Shown: positions 33,585 through 44,406 of the stretch, piece by piece | Position numbering within the stretch: position 1 is the first letter of the stretch | How the letters are laid out: every line of letters begins with the position of its first letter | Assembly (NCBI GenBank): GCA_902488555.1 | Contig: CABTWT010000001.1 | Coordinates: 1-64,000, forward strand | DNA length: 64,000 bases | Direction of reading: 5' to 3' | From: an uncultured Anaerococcus sp. | GTDB lineage: Bacteria; Bacillota_A; Clostridia; Tissierellales; Peptoniphilaceae | Program-made: the position numbers and the translations under genes | Notes under the pieces: model-generated | Databases searched by the model: none | Told to the model about the DNA's origin: nothing | What the model saw: the letters and a program-made list of their open reading frames with translations, nothing else

Positions 33585-35017
33585 AAAATAATTATAATAT
33601 AAATATTAATAATTCATACAGGTCAACAATTATTAGATTTATAATGTTTTTTGTAATTACTGTTGTCATTGGTTTTGAAATATTTGCCTACAATAGTATC
33701 CAAAATTACTACAAGCAAAACCTGGTTGGTTCTATGCTTAACCAAGCTAAGATTAATCAGCTTATATTTGACAATTATACAAATAAGTATGATTTGTCGG
33801 ATATTATAATTGGTGATAAAAATGCCTTTTATAGAGGAAATGTAAGTCAGGTCCAAATACTAGACAATTCTGGCATCGTGTTGTTTGATTCGCAAGCATC
33901 TGATGAAGTAGGATCTCAGTTGATGAAAGCTGATGTCCTTTCCTCAAAAGAAGGTAAACAGGGTATTTACAAATCCTACAATGAGAAAACGAAAGAAGAA
34001 GTGCTATCTATTAGCTATCCTTTAATGGTAAATGATCAACAAGCTGGAATTCTAAGACTAACTTCATCGTTAAACAAGGTAAAGCAAAGAGTTAAAGCTG
34101 ATATGTTTTTTTATTTTTTATTTGGAATTTTTGTATTAATAGGAGCTTATTTCCTATCACTTGTTGCTTCTAAAAAGTTGGTTGAACCTATATTAAAGTT
34201 AATTGATGTATCAGAAAAGTTAGCCCAGGGTGATTTTGATGCCAAGGCAGAAGTTACTGGTAAAGATGAGCTTTCGAAACTAGGCCGAACCCTCAATTTT
34301 ATGAGCGAAAATATAGTTAGAAGAGAAGATATGAAAAATGAATTTATATCTTCAGTATCTCATGAACTTAGAACTCCACTTACATCCATTAAGGGATGGG
34401 CTATCACTCTCCAATCAAAAGAAATTCAAAACGATAGTGATATGCTCAACCAAGGGCTAAGCATAATCGAAAGTGAAGGCGATAGACTTTCTATGATGGT
34501 GGAAGATTTGCTAGACTTCTCAAGACTTCAATCAAGTAAATTTAAGTATGATAAGAAAAATATAGATATAGTAGAACTTGTCAAAGAAGTACACACCCAG
34601 CTAAGTCCTAGGGCCAATAATGAGGATATAAATTTTACCTTCACTACTGTTTATAAGACACTTATGGTATATGCAGATAAAAATAGAATGAAAGAAGTCT
34701 TTATAAATATAATCGACAATGCCATCAAATTTACCAACAAGGATGGCAACATTGATATATTAATTGAAGTTAATCAAGACAAAATATCTATTAGCATTAC
34801 TGATGACGGTGAAGGAATAAAAGAAGACGAAATAGCATATGTTGCTAGTAAGTTCTACAAAGGATCTTCTTCCAAATCTCAAACGGGTCTTGGTCTTTCC
34901 ATTTGTGAAGAGATTATCAAGGCTCATGATGGTAATATGATTATAAAAAGTAAGTATGGATCTGGCACTTCAGTTATTGTAGAAATTCCGAGGTTAAATG
35001 ATGAAAAAGACAATTAG
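33575..35017 (+). CDS. Membrane sensor histidine kinase
   Basis: 480 residues. Membrane helix at about 18-40, an extracytoplasmic sensor (about 41-173) with the single-Cache look of VQILDNSGIVLFDSQ, second helix 177-197, HAMP (198-250), HisKA with His263 in SVSHELRTPLTS, and ATPase domain with N-box NIIDNAIKF, DDGEGI and GLGLSICEEI. Partner of the regulator just upstream (10-base overlap); its end overlaps the lipoprotein gene by 20 bases. The ligand is unknown; ResE/PhoR-like by layout. Confidence 0.93.
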   Translation: MEIKNNYNININNSYRSTIIRFIMFFVITVVIGFEIFAYNSIQNYYKQNLVGSMLNQAKINQLIFDNYTNKYDLSDIIIGDKNAFYRGNVSQVQILDNSGIVLFDSQASDEVGSQLMKADVLSSKEGKQGIYKSYNEKTKEEVLSISYPLMVNDQQAGILRLTSSLNKVKQRVKADMFFYFLFGIFVLIGAYFLSLVASKKLVEPILKLIDVSEKLAQGDFDAKAEVTGKDELSKLGRTLNFMSENIVRREDMKNEFISSVSHELRTPLTSIKGWAITLQSKEIQNDSDMLNQGLSIIESEGDRLSMMVEDLLDFSRLQSSKFKYDKKNIDIVELVKEVHTQLSPRANNEDINFTFTTVYKTLMVYADKNRMKEVFINIIDNAIKFTNKDGNIDILIEVNQDKISISITDDGEGIKEDEIAYVASKFYKGSSSKSQTGLGLSICEEIIKAHDGNMIIKSKYGSGTSVIVEIPRLNDEKDN

Positions 35018-36482
35018 AATTTTTTGTTTATTTGTTATTGGAATAATTTTATCAGCCTGCAATAAGAATTCGCCAGAAGAGCTAAATGATTTGATAGTAA
35101 CACCTGAACTTACATCGCCAATTCTAGAAGGAACATGGCAAGTTACCAAAGTCGAAGAGATTACTGGTGTAAGTAATACTAAGCCTCCAGAAATTGGAGA
35201 TAGGCTTTATATCAACAAAGACCTTGTTGCTATAAACAATGAATATGCTTATCCACCATCTTTTAGCTCAAAATATGTAAATCTCAATAAGTACTTGGAA
35301 AATAGAGGGTATTCATTTGACAATATTGATATAAATGAAAATGTCGTAGTGGTCAATGCATCAGAGGGGCAATTCTTTTCAAGAGATTTTGTTAAAAGAA
35401 GCGATGAAGAAATATTTTATATAGCTGATAATAATTTAGTTTACCTATCTAAGGTTGCTGATGATGTCGACGCAGATATAATAAATTCTTACGAAGAAAT
35501 TGCCAAAGATGATAGAGACCATGAAAGTCACGATTCATCTACCATGGAGGATACCTCTTTACTCCTTGGAGTAAGGGAGAGAACAGACCTATCAAACAAT
35601 CAAGTGGAGTACAACTACTATACTTATCTTATTAAAATACCAAAAGATAAAAACATCAAATATCTTAAAGCTAATGACATATTTTTGCGTGGTCAAGATG
35701 AGTTTTGGAAAGTTAGAAGCAAGAAAAGTACTCTAAGTGGCCTATATGATAATATAGAAGCCTTTCCAGTAAGATTAGAAGAAAAGATGGATGATCAGGC
35801 TAATATTGATAGATATTCTTTTAAAGACTTTGATATGAACATAAGGTTAACTTTTGTAGACAAAAACTATATATCATTCTCTTATCAAAGACAATTGTTT
35901 GACAACACCATCAACAAATATGGTTTTGTTGCTACAAATGAATTGGAGGATAATAGACTTATAACTATAGATGAGTTTACTGGTGATAAGGATGCCTATG
36001 AACAATTTGAGTATATGGTAGTAAACGAAGCTACTAACCTGGACTCTAAGATAGAGCCATCTGATATTAAAATTGATAGCACAAACTTTGGCTTGGTAAG
36101 AGATTCGGGATCTTGGGTTAGCCAAACATCTATATATACTGAAAATAACTTGCTCAAAGCAGCTACTCAGATTCCAATGAGAAATTATGTAGAAGAAGAT
36201 ACACAAAGCAATTCTAATATTACCAGAGACCAAGTGAGAAATATAAATAATCAATTTATAGATTATCACATATTAAACAATGGTAATTATATAGTAATTC
36301 AAAGTGCAGATGAGATATTAATCCATGATATTGATAATGGAAATATAGAAAAGGAACCGCTTTTCTCTATACCAACACCAAATTCAACCGCATTTATTTC
36401 AATAGATCAGCAAAGTGGACAAAATGCCGATACTTTAAACCAGGCATTTGTAAACAACAATAAAATTATAGAAAGTAATTAG
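34998..36482 (+). CDS. Large lipoprotein linked to a two-component system
   Basis: 494 residues. The N-terminus is a lipoprotein signal, IFCLFVIGIILSACNK, with the lipobox LSAC. The rest is soluble, acidic, beta-rich, with no recognisable domain. Its 5' end lies inside the histidine kinase gene and the same transcript, so it may be an accessory sensor or a regulator of the kinase, as YycH/YycI are for WalK; I see no sequence relation to those. ATG at 34998 is followed by a second ATG at 35001; GAGG stands seven bases before. Confidence 0.75.
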   Translation: MMKKTIRIFCLFVIGIILSACNKNSPEELNDLIVTPELTSPILEGTWQVTKVEEITGVSNTKPPEIGDRLYINKDLVAINNEYAYPPSFSSKYVNLNKYLENRGYSFDNIDINENVVVVNASEGQFFSRDFVKRSDEEIFYIADNNLVYLSKVADDVDADIINSYEEIAKDDRDHESHDSSTMEDTSLLLGVRERTDLSNNQVEYNYYTYLIKIPKDKNIKYLKANDIFLRGQDEFWKVRSKKSTLSGLYDNIEAFPVRLEEKMDDQANIDRYSFKDFDMNIRLTFVDKNYISFSYQRQLFDNTINKYGFVATNELEDNRLITIDEFTGDKDAYEQFEYMVVNEATNLDSKIEPSDIKIDSTNFGLVRDSGSWVSQTSIYTENNLLKAATQIPMRNYVEEDTQSNSNITRDQVRNINNQFIDYHILNNGNYIVIQSADEILIHDIDNGNIEKEPLFSIPTPNSTAFISIDQQSGQNADTLNQAFVNNNKIIESN

Positions 36483-36487
36483 ATTTA

Positions 36488-36516
36488 TTGAAAGAGATAA
36501 GCTAAAATGTTATTAT
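36488..36516 (+). promoter_or_regulatory. Promoter before rdgB
   Basis: TTGAAA (36488-36493), 17-base spacer, TATTAT (36511-36516), 14 bases before the start. Confidence 0.6.
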
Positions 36517-36529
36517 AAAAGGAGCAAAT

Positions 36530-37105
36530 ATGACCCTATTATTCGCAACGGGAAACATAGATAAATTAAAACAAGTAGAACTTATGATTGAAAATTTAAA
36601 GTCACCAAAGGACTTTGATTTAGAAGATATAGATGTAGTGGAAGATGGGAAAAGTCTAAAAGAAAATGCTTATAAAAAAGCAAAAACCTACTTTGATCTA
36701 ACAAAGGTCCCAACTATATCTGATGATACAGGACTATTTGTAGAGGCCTTGGATAATAGACCTGGCATATATGCTCATAGGTATGCAGGAGAAGATGCGA
36801 CCTATAAGGATAATAGGGATAAACTACTTTCAGAACTCAAAGATAAAGACAATAGAGATGCATATTTTAAGACCATTGTTTGTTATATTGATGAAAATGG
36901 TAAAGATTATTACTTTGAGGGAGTGCTTTTAGGCACAATTACTAAAGAGGAAATTGGTCAATATGAATTTGGCTACGATCAGATATTTTTACCAAAGGGG
37001 TCAGACCGAACTTTAGGCCAGATGACAGAAAAAGAGATTAACAAAATATCTCATAGATCAAAAGCTATTGAAAACTTTGTTAAATTTTATAAAGAGCACA
37101 TATGA
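36530..37105 (+). CDS. rdgB: XTP/dITP diphosphatase (RdgB/HAM1)
   Basis: 191 residues. Hydrolyses non-canonical purine triphosphates so they do not enter nucleic acid. TGNIDKLKQVE at the start, SDDTGLFVEALDNRPGIYAHRYAG in the middle and FGYDQIFLP..LGQMTEKEINKISHRSKA at the end are the family marks. Its last four bases overlap the phosphodiesterase gene, a pair seen in many Firmicutes. AAGGAG precedes the ATG. Confidence 0.95.
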   Translation: MTLLFATGNIDKLKQVELMIENLKSPKDFDLEDIDVVEDGKSLKENAYKKAKTYFDLTKVPTISDDTGLFVEALDNRPGIYAHRYAGEDATYKDNRDKLLSELKDKDNRDAYFKTIVCYIDENGKDYYFEGVLLGTITKEEIGQYEFGYDQIFLPKGSDRTLGQMTEKEINKISHRSKAIENFVKFYKEHI

Positions 37106-37572
37106 AAGTATTAGTTACGTCAGATACCCACGGAAATTATGGTCTAATTAGCGATTATATTTTGGAAAATGAAGATATTGATCTTTTGATACACGCTGGA
37201 GATGGTGTAGAAGATGTCGAAAATATCCACATTGAAACCGACATATCCTATTTTGTAGTAAAAGGAAATAATGATTTCTTCTCAAATGAATCTTATGATA
37301 AAATAATTGATATAGAAAATCAGAGGATTTTTTTAAGTCATGGTCACAAGTATAGTGTTGATTATACTTATGATAAGCTTATAGAAAAAGCAAAAGAAAA
37401 TAAGTGTAACATTATAATCCATGGCCATACCCATGTATATGTTAATAAGTATATAGATCATATACTAATACTAAATCCAGGAACAATATTTTTGCCTAGA
37501 GATAATAATCCAGGTTTCTTGATAATGAACATAGTAGATGACAATATAGATATAAAAAGAATAAGTGTATAA
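37102..37572 (+). CDS. YfcE/MJ0936-type metallophosphoesterase
   Basis: 156 residues. Two-metal phosphoesterase with SDTHGN (7-12), HAGDG, KGNND, and HGH/HGHTH near the end, all metal ligands visible. Family members are small phosphodiesterases of uncertain natural substrate. Overlaps rdgB by four bases and the following gene's ribosome site. Confidence 0.92.
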   Translation: MKVLVTSDTHGNYGLISDYILENEDIDLLIHAGDGVEDVENIHIETDISYFVVKGNNDFFSNESYDKIIDIENQRIFLSHGHKYSVDYTYDKLIEKAKENKCNIIIHGHTHVYVNKYIDHILILNPGTIFLPRDNNPGFLIMNIVDDNIDIKRISV

Positions 37573-37582
37573 AGGAGATTCG

Positions 37583-38131
37583 ATGTCAGGCATAATCAAT
37601 TTAATAAGTCAACACTCATCAAAACTAAATATTTTACCAATAATAGTAGCGATGAATATAATAATTACAATCCTTATACATTTTCTAAATAAGAAAAAAA
37701 TTATCAAATATATACCATCCCTATTCTTAGGGGTAGCTTCTTTGATCATACTTCTTAGTGGTTTTAGACAATTTACATCTGCTAGAGGCTTAGATTTATC
37801 GTGGATAGCTGTATTTTTGGGAACAGCAGCCATAGTAGGACTTTTTACATGTTTTATAATTGATTTGATTGTATCTATTAGAAGACAAACATCTGAAATG
37901 GAAATATCAAATCAAAAAGATAAAAAATCATCCAAAGAAGATAAGCCAATTAGGACTAATAAAACTAACAAAACTAGAGTTGCTAAGAAAAAGAGACCAA
38001 AAGTTAAAGGCAAAGAACAAGCTAGCAAATATGTTACAAAAAAGATACATACAAAAAATAATGTAAAAGCTAAAAAAATAGATAATTCCTCAAAAAGTAA
38101 AAAACAAACTTTTGAGGCTAAAGATAAATAA
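37583..38131 (+). CDS. Membrane protein with lysine-rich tail
   Basis: 182 residues. About three hydrophobic segments in the first 100 residues (LPIIVAMNIIITILIHFL, YIPSLFLGVASLIILLSG, WIAVFLGTAAIVGLFTCFII), then a tail of some 75 residues dominated by Lys, Ser and Thr (KKKRPKVKGKEQASKY). Such a tail would be cytoplasmic and could bind nucleic acid or acidic lipids. AAAGGAG stands at 37571-37576 and the ATG at 37583 follows; a GTG at 37565 is in the previous gene. Family unknown. Confidence 0.65.
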   Translation: MSGIINLISQHSSKLNILPIIVAMNIIITILIHFLNKKKIIKYIPSLFLGVASLIILLSGFRQFTSARGLDLSWIAVFLGTAAIVGLFTCFIIDLIVSIRRQTSEMEISNQKDKKSSKEDKPIRTNKTNKTRVAKKKRPKVKGKEQASKYVTKKIHTKNNVKAKKIDNSSKSKKQTFEAKDK

Positions 38132-38142
38132 GAGGAGCTATT

Positions 38143-38886
38143 GTGAAAAGAGATAAAGCTGCATTTTTTGATATTGATGGGACTTTATTCAGAAATAGTC
38201 TGTTGATAGAGCATTTTTTGTTATTAACATCTGATGGTATTATTACTGAATCTGCTTGGAGCCAAGAGATAGGCCCACTTTTTGAAAAATATCAAAATAG
38301 ACTAGGAGCTTATGAGGATTACCTAGATAAGGCAAGCTTAGTATACCAACAAAAATTAATTGGCATAGACAAAGATATCATCAACAGATATTCTGACATA
38401 GTTATAGAAAAAAATAAAAACAAAGTATATATGACAACAAGAAAGGCAGTAGACTTTCACAAAAATAATGGATATAAGATCTTTTTTATATCTGGATCAC
38501 CAGAATTTCTTGTAAACCAGTTTGCTCATATATACGGAGCTGATGAATCTATAGCGACCAAATACGAATTTGATTGCGAAAATAGGTTTACAGGGAAGGT
38601 TAGTCCAATGTGGGATGGAAGAAGCAAGCTTGGTGCTGTGATGGATCTGACCAAAAGATACAACTTGGACTTGGATAGTTCTTATGCTTACGGTGATACA
38701 AATGGTGATATTACAATGTTTCAATTAGTTGGAAATCCGCACGCCATAAATCCATCTTATGAACTTATTGACAAATTATATATGGACGACGATTTAAGAT
38801 CCAAGACAGTCATAGATATAGAAAGGAAAGATGTTAACTATAGTTTTAATCTTTCTGATTTGAATGTGATTTTCAAAAAATTTTAA
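38143..38886 (+). CDS. HAD-superfamily phosphatase, class IB (SerB-like)
   Basis: 247 residues. Motif I FDIDGTLFRN with the nucleophile and acid Asp, motif II FFISGSPEFLV, motif IV YGDTNGDITMF. The helical cap and length fit HAD-IB hydrolases (YfhB/SerB-like) acting on small phosphorylated metabolites or lipids; the substrate is not clear. The start codon is GTG at 38143, five bases after AGAGGAG. Confidence 0.85.
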   Translation: MKRDKAAFFDIDGTLFRNSLLIEHFLLLTSDGIITESAWSQEIGPLFEKYQNRLGAYEDYLDKASLVYQQKLIGIDKDIINRYSDIVIEKNKNKVYMTTRKAVDFHKNNGYKIFFISGSPEFLVNQFAHIYGADESIATKYEFDCENRFTGKVSPMWDGRSKLGAVMDLTKRYNLDLDSSYAYGDTNGDITMFQLVGNPHAINPSYELIDKLYMDDDLRSKTVIDIERKDVNYSFNLSDLNVIFKKF

Positions 38887-38926
38887 ATTTTATAATGAAT
38901 AAAATTTTATTTTAAAAATCTTATAG

Positions 38927-38998
38927 GCTAAATCATTAGTATTATATGCAAAAATTAGATTTAAACGTATATTATTACTAATAATTTAGCTTTATTTA
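38927..38998. repeat. Long imperfect inverted repeat, possible terminator
   Basis: In the 181 bases between the HAD gene and the next gene, GCTAAAT.ATTAGTA.TAATAT-like arms (38927-38949 and 38967-38990) pair almost fully over about 23 bases around an A-rich loop, followed on the plus strand by TTTATTTATTTT. The stem is nearly all A-T apart from its outer GC, unlike the other terminators here. It may end the upstream transcript or be a relic of a small mobile repeat. Confidence 0.5.
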
Positions 38999-39067
38999 TT
39001 TTGGTCGTAAATATATCTAAATAAATATAAGCTAATCTATGATAAAATAATATAACGAGGTAAAAAA

Positions 39068-39787
39068 ATGATGAAGGCACAGTTTAGTGAGCAATATCCT
39101 ATAATTGAAAAACTTGAATACAATTTTTTGATAAATGAAGATATATATTCATTGAACACTCTTATGTCTTTATTATATGATAAAAATTTCGTAAAATTTT
39201 CCAAAAATGATTACTATGTTAAAGACTATGTACTGAAGAATCTTAAAAAATATTTTTGGGATCTATCCAACATCGATCAAATCATAGATTATCTTGAAGC
39301 TTCTATCACTGCTGATATTAATAGATATGAATATCTTCTATCTATCAAAGCTCAATACAGGGCATTTAGAGATAAAAAGATGGTGGATAATTTGGAATAT
39401 GAGCTTATCGATTGTTTTGGTGTATCCTATATGATGCGTAATTTTTCCTACTATTCTAGCAAAAATGATCCAAAAGTTAGGGAAATAGGAGAAAAATTTA
39501 AGGACAATATCTACACTGACAAAAGATTAGTTTCAAATCTAAAGGCTAATATGGGAAAGTTTTGCGATTTAAAAATAAGGTCCAGTATATTAAATATTGA
39601 CCAAAGCACTCACAAGCAGTTAAGGTTTGATACAAGTAATTTTATATATACTGAAGACATTACCTTAAATCAGACGAGAAAGATTTACGATAAGTCTCTA
39701 TCATATTTGTATAAATCAATAGTAGATGTTTATGCAGAATATTATTTTAGAGGACTTATAAGAGAAGTATTAGAAAGATATCAATAG
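39068..39787 (+). CDS. Uncharacterised protein upstream of ruvC
   Basis: 239 residues, mostly helical by composition, rich in Tyr, Asp, Asn and Lys. No membrane helix, signal peptide or known motif. Segments such as DCFGVSYMMRNFSYYS and VDVYAEYYFRGLIREVLERY suggest a globular all-alpha protein. AACGAGG precedes two ATGs (39068, 39071). A palindromic terminator follows. I do not recognise the family. Confidence 0.6.
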   Translation: MMKAQFSEQYPIIEKLEYNFLINEDIYSLNTLMSLLYDKNFVKFSKNDYYVKDYVLKNLKKYFWDLSNIDQIIDYLEASITADINRYEYLLSIKAQYRAFRDKKMVDNLEYELIDCFGVSYMMRNFSYYSSKNDPKVREIGEKFKDNIYTDKRLVSNLKANMGKFCDLKIRSSILNIDQSTHKQLRFDTSNFIYTEDITLNQTRKIYDKSLSYLYKSIVDVYAEYYFRGLIREVLERYQ

Positions 39788-39808
39788 AGCTTATATAAGC
39801 TCTTTTTT
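39786..39808 (+). terminator. Palindromic terminator before ruvC
   Basis: AGAGCTT (39786-39792) and AAGCTCT (39797-39803) around TATA, then TTTTT. ruvC starts 14 bases later without a clear ribosome site. Confidence 0.85.
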
Positions 39809-39821
39809 ACTTATTAGAATT

Positions 39822-40316
39822 ATGAAAATATTAGGTATAGATCCAGGAATTGCAATCATGGGTTATGGCGTGGTTGAATTTGATGGAAATAAGGTTAAAG
39901 TAATAGAAAATGGTGTAGTTACAACATCTAGCAAAACAAAAACTCCAGAAAGGCTTAGTATTTTGTATAACAATTTAAATCAAATTATATTAGAGCATAA
40001 GCCAGATGAGTTTGCTATTGAAGAATTATTCTTCAACCAAAATGTAAAGACAGCCATAACAGTTGGCCATGCAAGAGGTATACAAATACTATGTGCCCAA
40101 GAAAATAATCTTCCTATTTTTGAGTACACACCACTGCAAATCAAACAAGCCATTACAGGCTATGGAAGAGCTAGCAAGACTCAAATGCAAAAGACAGTAA
40201 CTACTCTATTAAATTTAAAAGAAATACCAAAGCCAGACGATGCAGCAGATGCTCTATCTGTTGCTCTTTGTCATGCTTTAAGCCAGAGATTTAAAGAAAA
40301 CTTTAGGATGAACTGA
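39822..40316 (+). CDS. ruvC: Holliday junction resolvase RuvC
   Basis: 164 residues. Nuclease that cuts Holliday junctions in the RuvABC complex. Catalytic acids are visible in GIDPGIAIMGYG (Asp7), AIEELFF (Glu) and DDAADALSVALCH (Asp pair). The gene is directly followed by ruvA (one-base overlap) and ruvB. No Shine-Dalgarno is visible before the ATG, unlike the neighbours. Confidence 0.95.
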   Translation: MKILGIDPGIAIMGYGVVEFDGNKVKVIENGVVTTSSKTKTPERLSILYNNLNQIILEHKPDEFAIEELFFNQNVKTAITVGHARGIQILCAQENNLPIFEYTPLQIKQAITGYGRASKTQMQKTVTTLLNLKEIPKPDDAADALSVALCHALSQRFKENFRMN

Positions 40317-40906
40317 TGATAGCATATATAATTGGAGATGTGAGAAGTATAAGCGAAGAAGATTTTGTATTAGAAAATAATCAAATGGGTTATCTTATCA
40401 AATCCTCCTTATCAACACTTGCACTTCTAGAATTAAATAATGAGTATAAGATATACACATCTTTACAAGTAAGAGAAGATGATATGAGTTTGTATGGGTT
40501 TTATTCCAAGGAAGAGCTTGAAATGTTTCTACTATTAACATCAGTTTCTTCTATAGGACCTAAAAATGCTATTGGCATCCTCTCATCTATGGGGGTTAAC
40601 GACATTAAACTAGCCATTATAAATAGTGACATAGATAAGCTTACAATAGCTAAAGGTATTGGTAAGAAAACAGCAAGTAGGATAATCCTAGAGCTTATGG
40701 ATAAGGTTAAAAAGATGCCTATTGAAGATAATACAAGCCCATCAAAAGTTATAACTTACAATAATGAAGACTTTGATGTAGCTAAAGAAGCTTTAGTAAA
40801 CTTAGGCTATGCACAAAATGACATCAATAATGTCTTGTTAGAACTTAAAGATATGGATTTATCATTGGAAGAACTTGTAAAAGAAAGTCTAAAAAGACTT
40901 ATATAG
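40316..40906 (+). CDS. ruvA: Holliday junction DNA helicase subunit RuvA
   Basis: 196 residues. N-terminal OB fold (MIAYIIGDVRSISEEDFVLE), the tandem helix-hairpin-helix region with SVSSIGPKNAIGIL and AKGIGKKTASRIILEL, and the C-terminal three-helix domain (ALVNLGYAQNDINNVL) that contacts RuvB. Lies between ruvC and ruvB, nine bases from the latter. Confidence 0.96.
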   Translation: MIAYIIGDVRSISEEDFVLENNQMGYLIKSSLSTLALLELNNEYKIYTSLQVREDDMSLYGFYSKEELEMFLLLTSVSSIGPKNAIGILSSMGVNDIKLAIINSDIDKLTIAKGIGKKTASRIILELMDKVKKMPIEDNTSPSKVITYNNEDFDVAKEALVNLGYAQNDINNVLLELKDMDLSLEELVKESLKRLI

Positions 40907-40915
40907 GGGAAGCAA

Positions 40916-41923
40916 ATGTACGATGAAAACGAAAGAATAGTTGGATCAAACGAGCTAAAAGAAGATTTAACTAACGAAAACTCTATCAGACCGAAATGGC
41001 TAAGTGAGTACATAGGTCAAGATAAAGTTAAGGAAAAACTAGAAATTTTCATAGAATCGTCCTTATCAAGGAAGGAACCACTTGACCACGTTCTTTTGCA
41101 AGGACCACCAGGTTTGGGGAAAACTACTCTTTCCACCATTATCGCCAATGAACTAGGCGTAAATATAAGGGTGACAAGTGGGCCTGCTATAGAAAGACCA
41201 TCTGATCTTGCAAGTATACTTACCAACCTATCCTATGGTGATGTCTTATTCATAGATGAAATTCACAGAATTAATAGGTCTGTTGAAGAAATTTTATATT
41301 CTGCCATGGAAGATTTTGTACTAGATATTATTGTAGGAAAGGGACCAAACGCCCAATCTATAAGAATCGACCTAGAAAAATTTACACTAATAGGAGCAAC
41401 TACTAGATCTGGTATGCTTTCCGCACCTCTTAGAGATAGATTTGGAGTAATGCTTTCGTTAAATCTTTACACAGCTGAAGATCTTACGACAATTATTAAA
41501 AGATCGGCAAATATTTTGGATATAGAAATAGATGATAAGGGAGCCTTTGAGATTGCAAAAAGATCTAGAGGAACACCAAGAATTGCCAATAGATTATTAA
41601 AAAGAGTAAGAGACTACGCTATTGTAAAAAAAGATCACATAATTGACCACGAAACTAGCATGGAGGGCCTTAAGCTATTAGAAATTGACGAAATGGGATT
41701 AGATCCTATGGATAAGAAGATAGTACTTACCATGTATAGTAGTTTTAGCGGAGGCCCTGTTGGTATAGATACAATTGCAGCCTCAACAGGCATAGAAAAT
41801 GTTACTATAGAAGATGTTTACGAACCATATTTGCTTCAAATAGGATTTTTAACTAGGACCCCAAGAGGAAGAGTCTTAACTAGAAAAGCTTATGAACATT
41901 ATGGACTAAGATACGAGGAATAA
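40916..41923 (+). CDS. ruvB: Holliday junction branch migration ATPase RuvB
   Basis: 335 residues. AAA+ motor of branch migration: [18 protein letters not shown], Walker [12 protein letters not shown], Walker [12 protein letters not shown], sensor [18 protein letters not shown], arginine region [15 protein letters not shown], and C-terminal winged helix. AGGGGAAGC precedes the ATG. Directly followed by queA without a gap, the usual ruvB-queA-tgt order of Firmicutes. Confidence 0.97.
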   Translation: MYDENERIVGSNELKEDLTNENSIRPKWLSEYIGQDKVKEKLEIFIESSLSRKEPLDHVLLQGPPGLGKTTLSTIIANELGVNIRVTSGPAIERPSDLASILTNLSYGDVLFIDEIHRINRSVEEILYSAMEDFVLDIIVGKGPNAQSIRIDLEKFTLIGATTRSGMLSAPLRDRFGVMLSLNLYTAEDLTTIIKRSANILDIEIDDKGAFEIAKRSRGTPRIANRLLKRVRDYAIVKKDHIIDHETSMEGLKLLEIDEMGLDPMDKKIVLTMYSSFSGGPVGIDTIAASTGIENVTIEDVYEPYLLQIGFLTRTPRGRVLTRKAYEHYGLRYEE

Positions 41924-44331
<2,408 letters not shown>

Positions 44332-44333
<2 letters not shown>

Positions 44334-44352
44334 GGCCATTATGGCCTTATTT
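44332..44352 (+). terminator. Hairpin after yajC, weak terminator
   Basis: AAGGCCA (44332-44338) and TGGCCTT (44342-44348) pair perfectly around TTA; the following ATTTCTTT is a poor T-run, so partial termination is likely before recJ. Confidence 0.6.
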
Positions 44353-44406
44353 CTTTATATATCTAAGCAAAAAGGTATAGTTTTTATAGTACGGAAGGGT
44401 GATGCA

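Noticed and set aside
37869..38066. 65-codon plus-strand open frame
   Set aside because: Out-of-frame shadow within the lysine-rich tail of the membrane protein gene.
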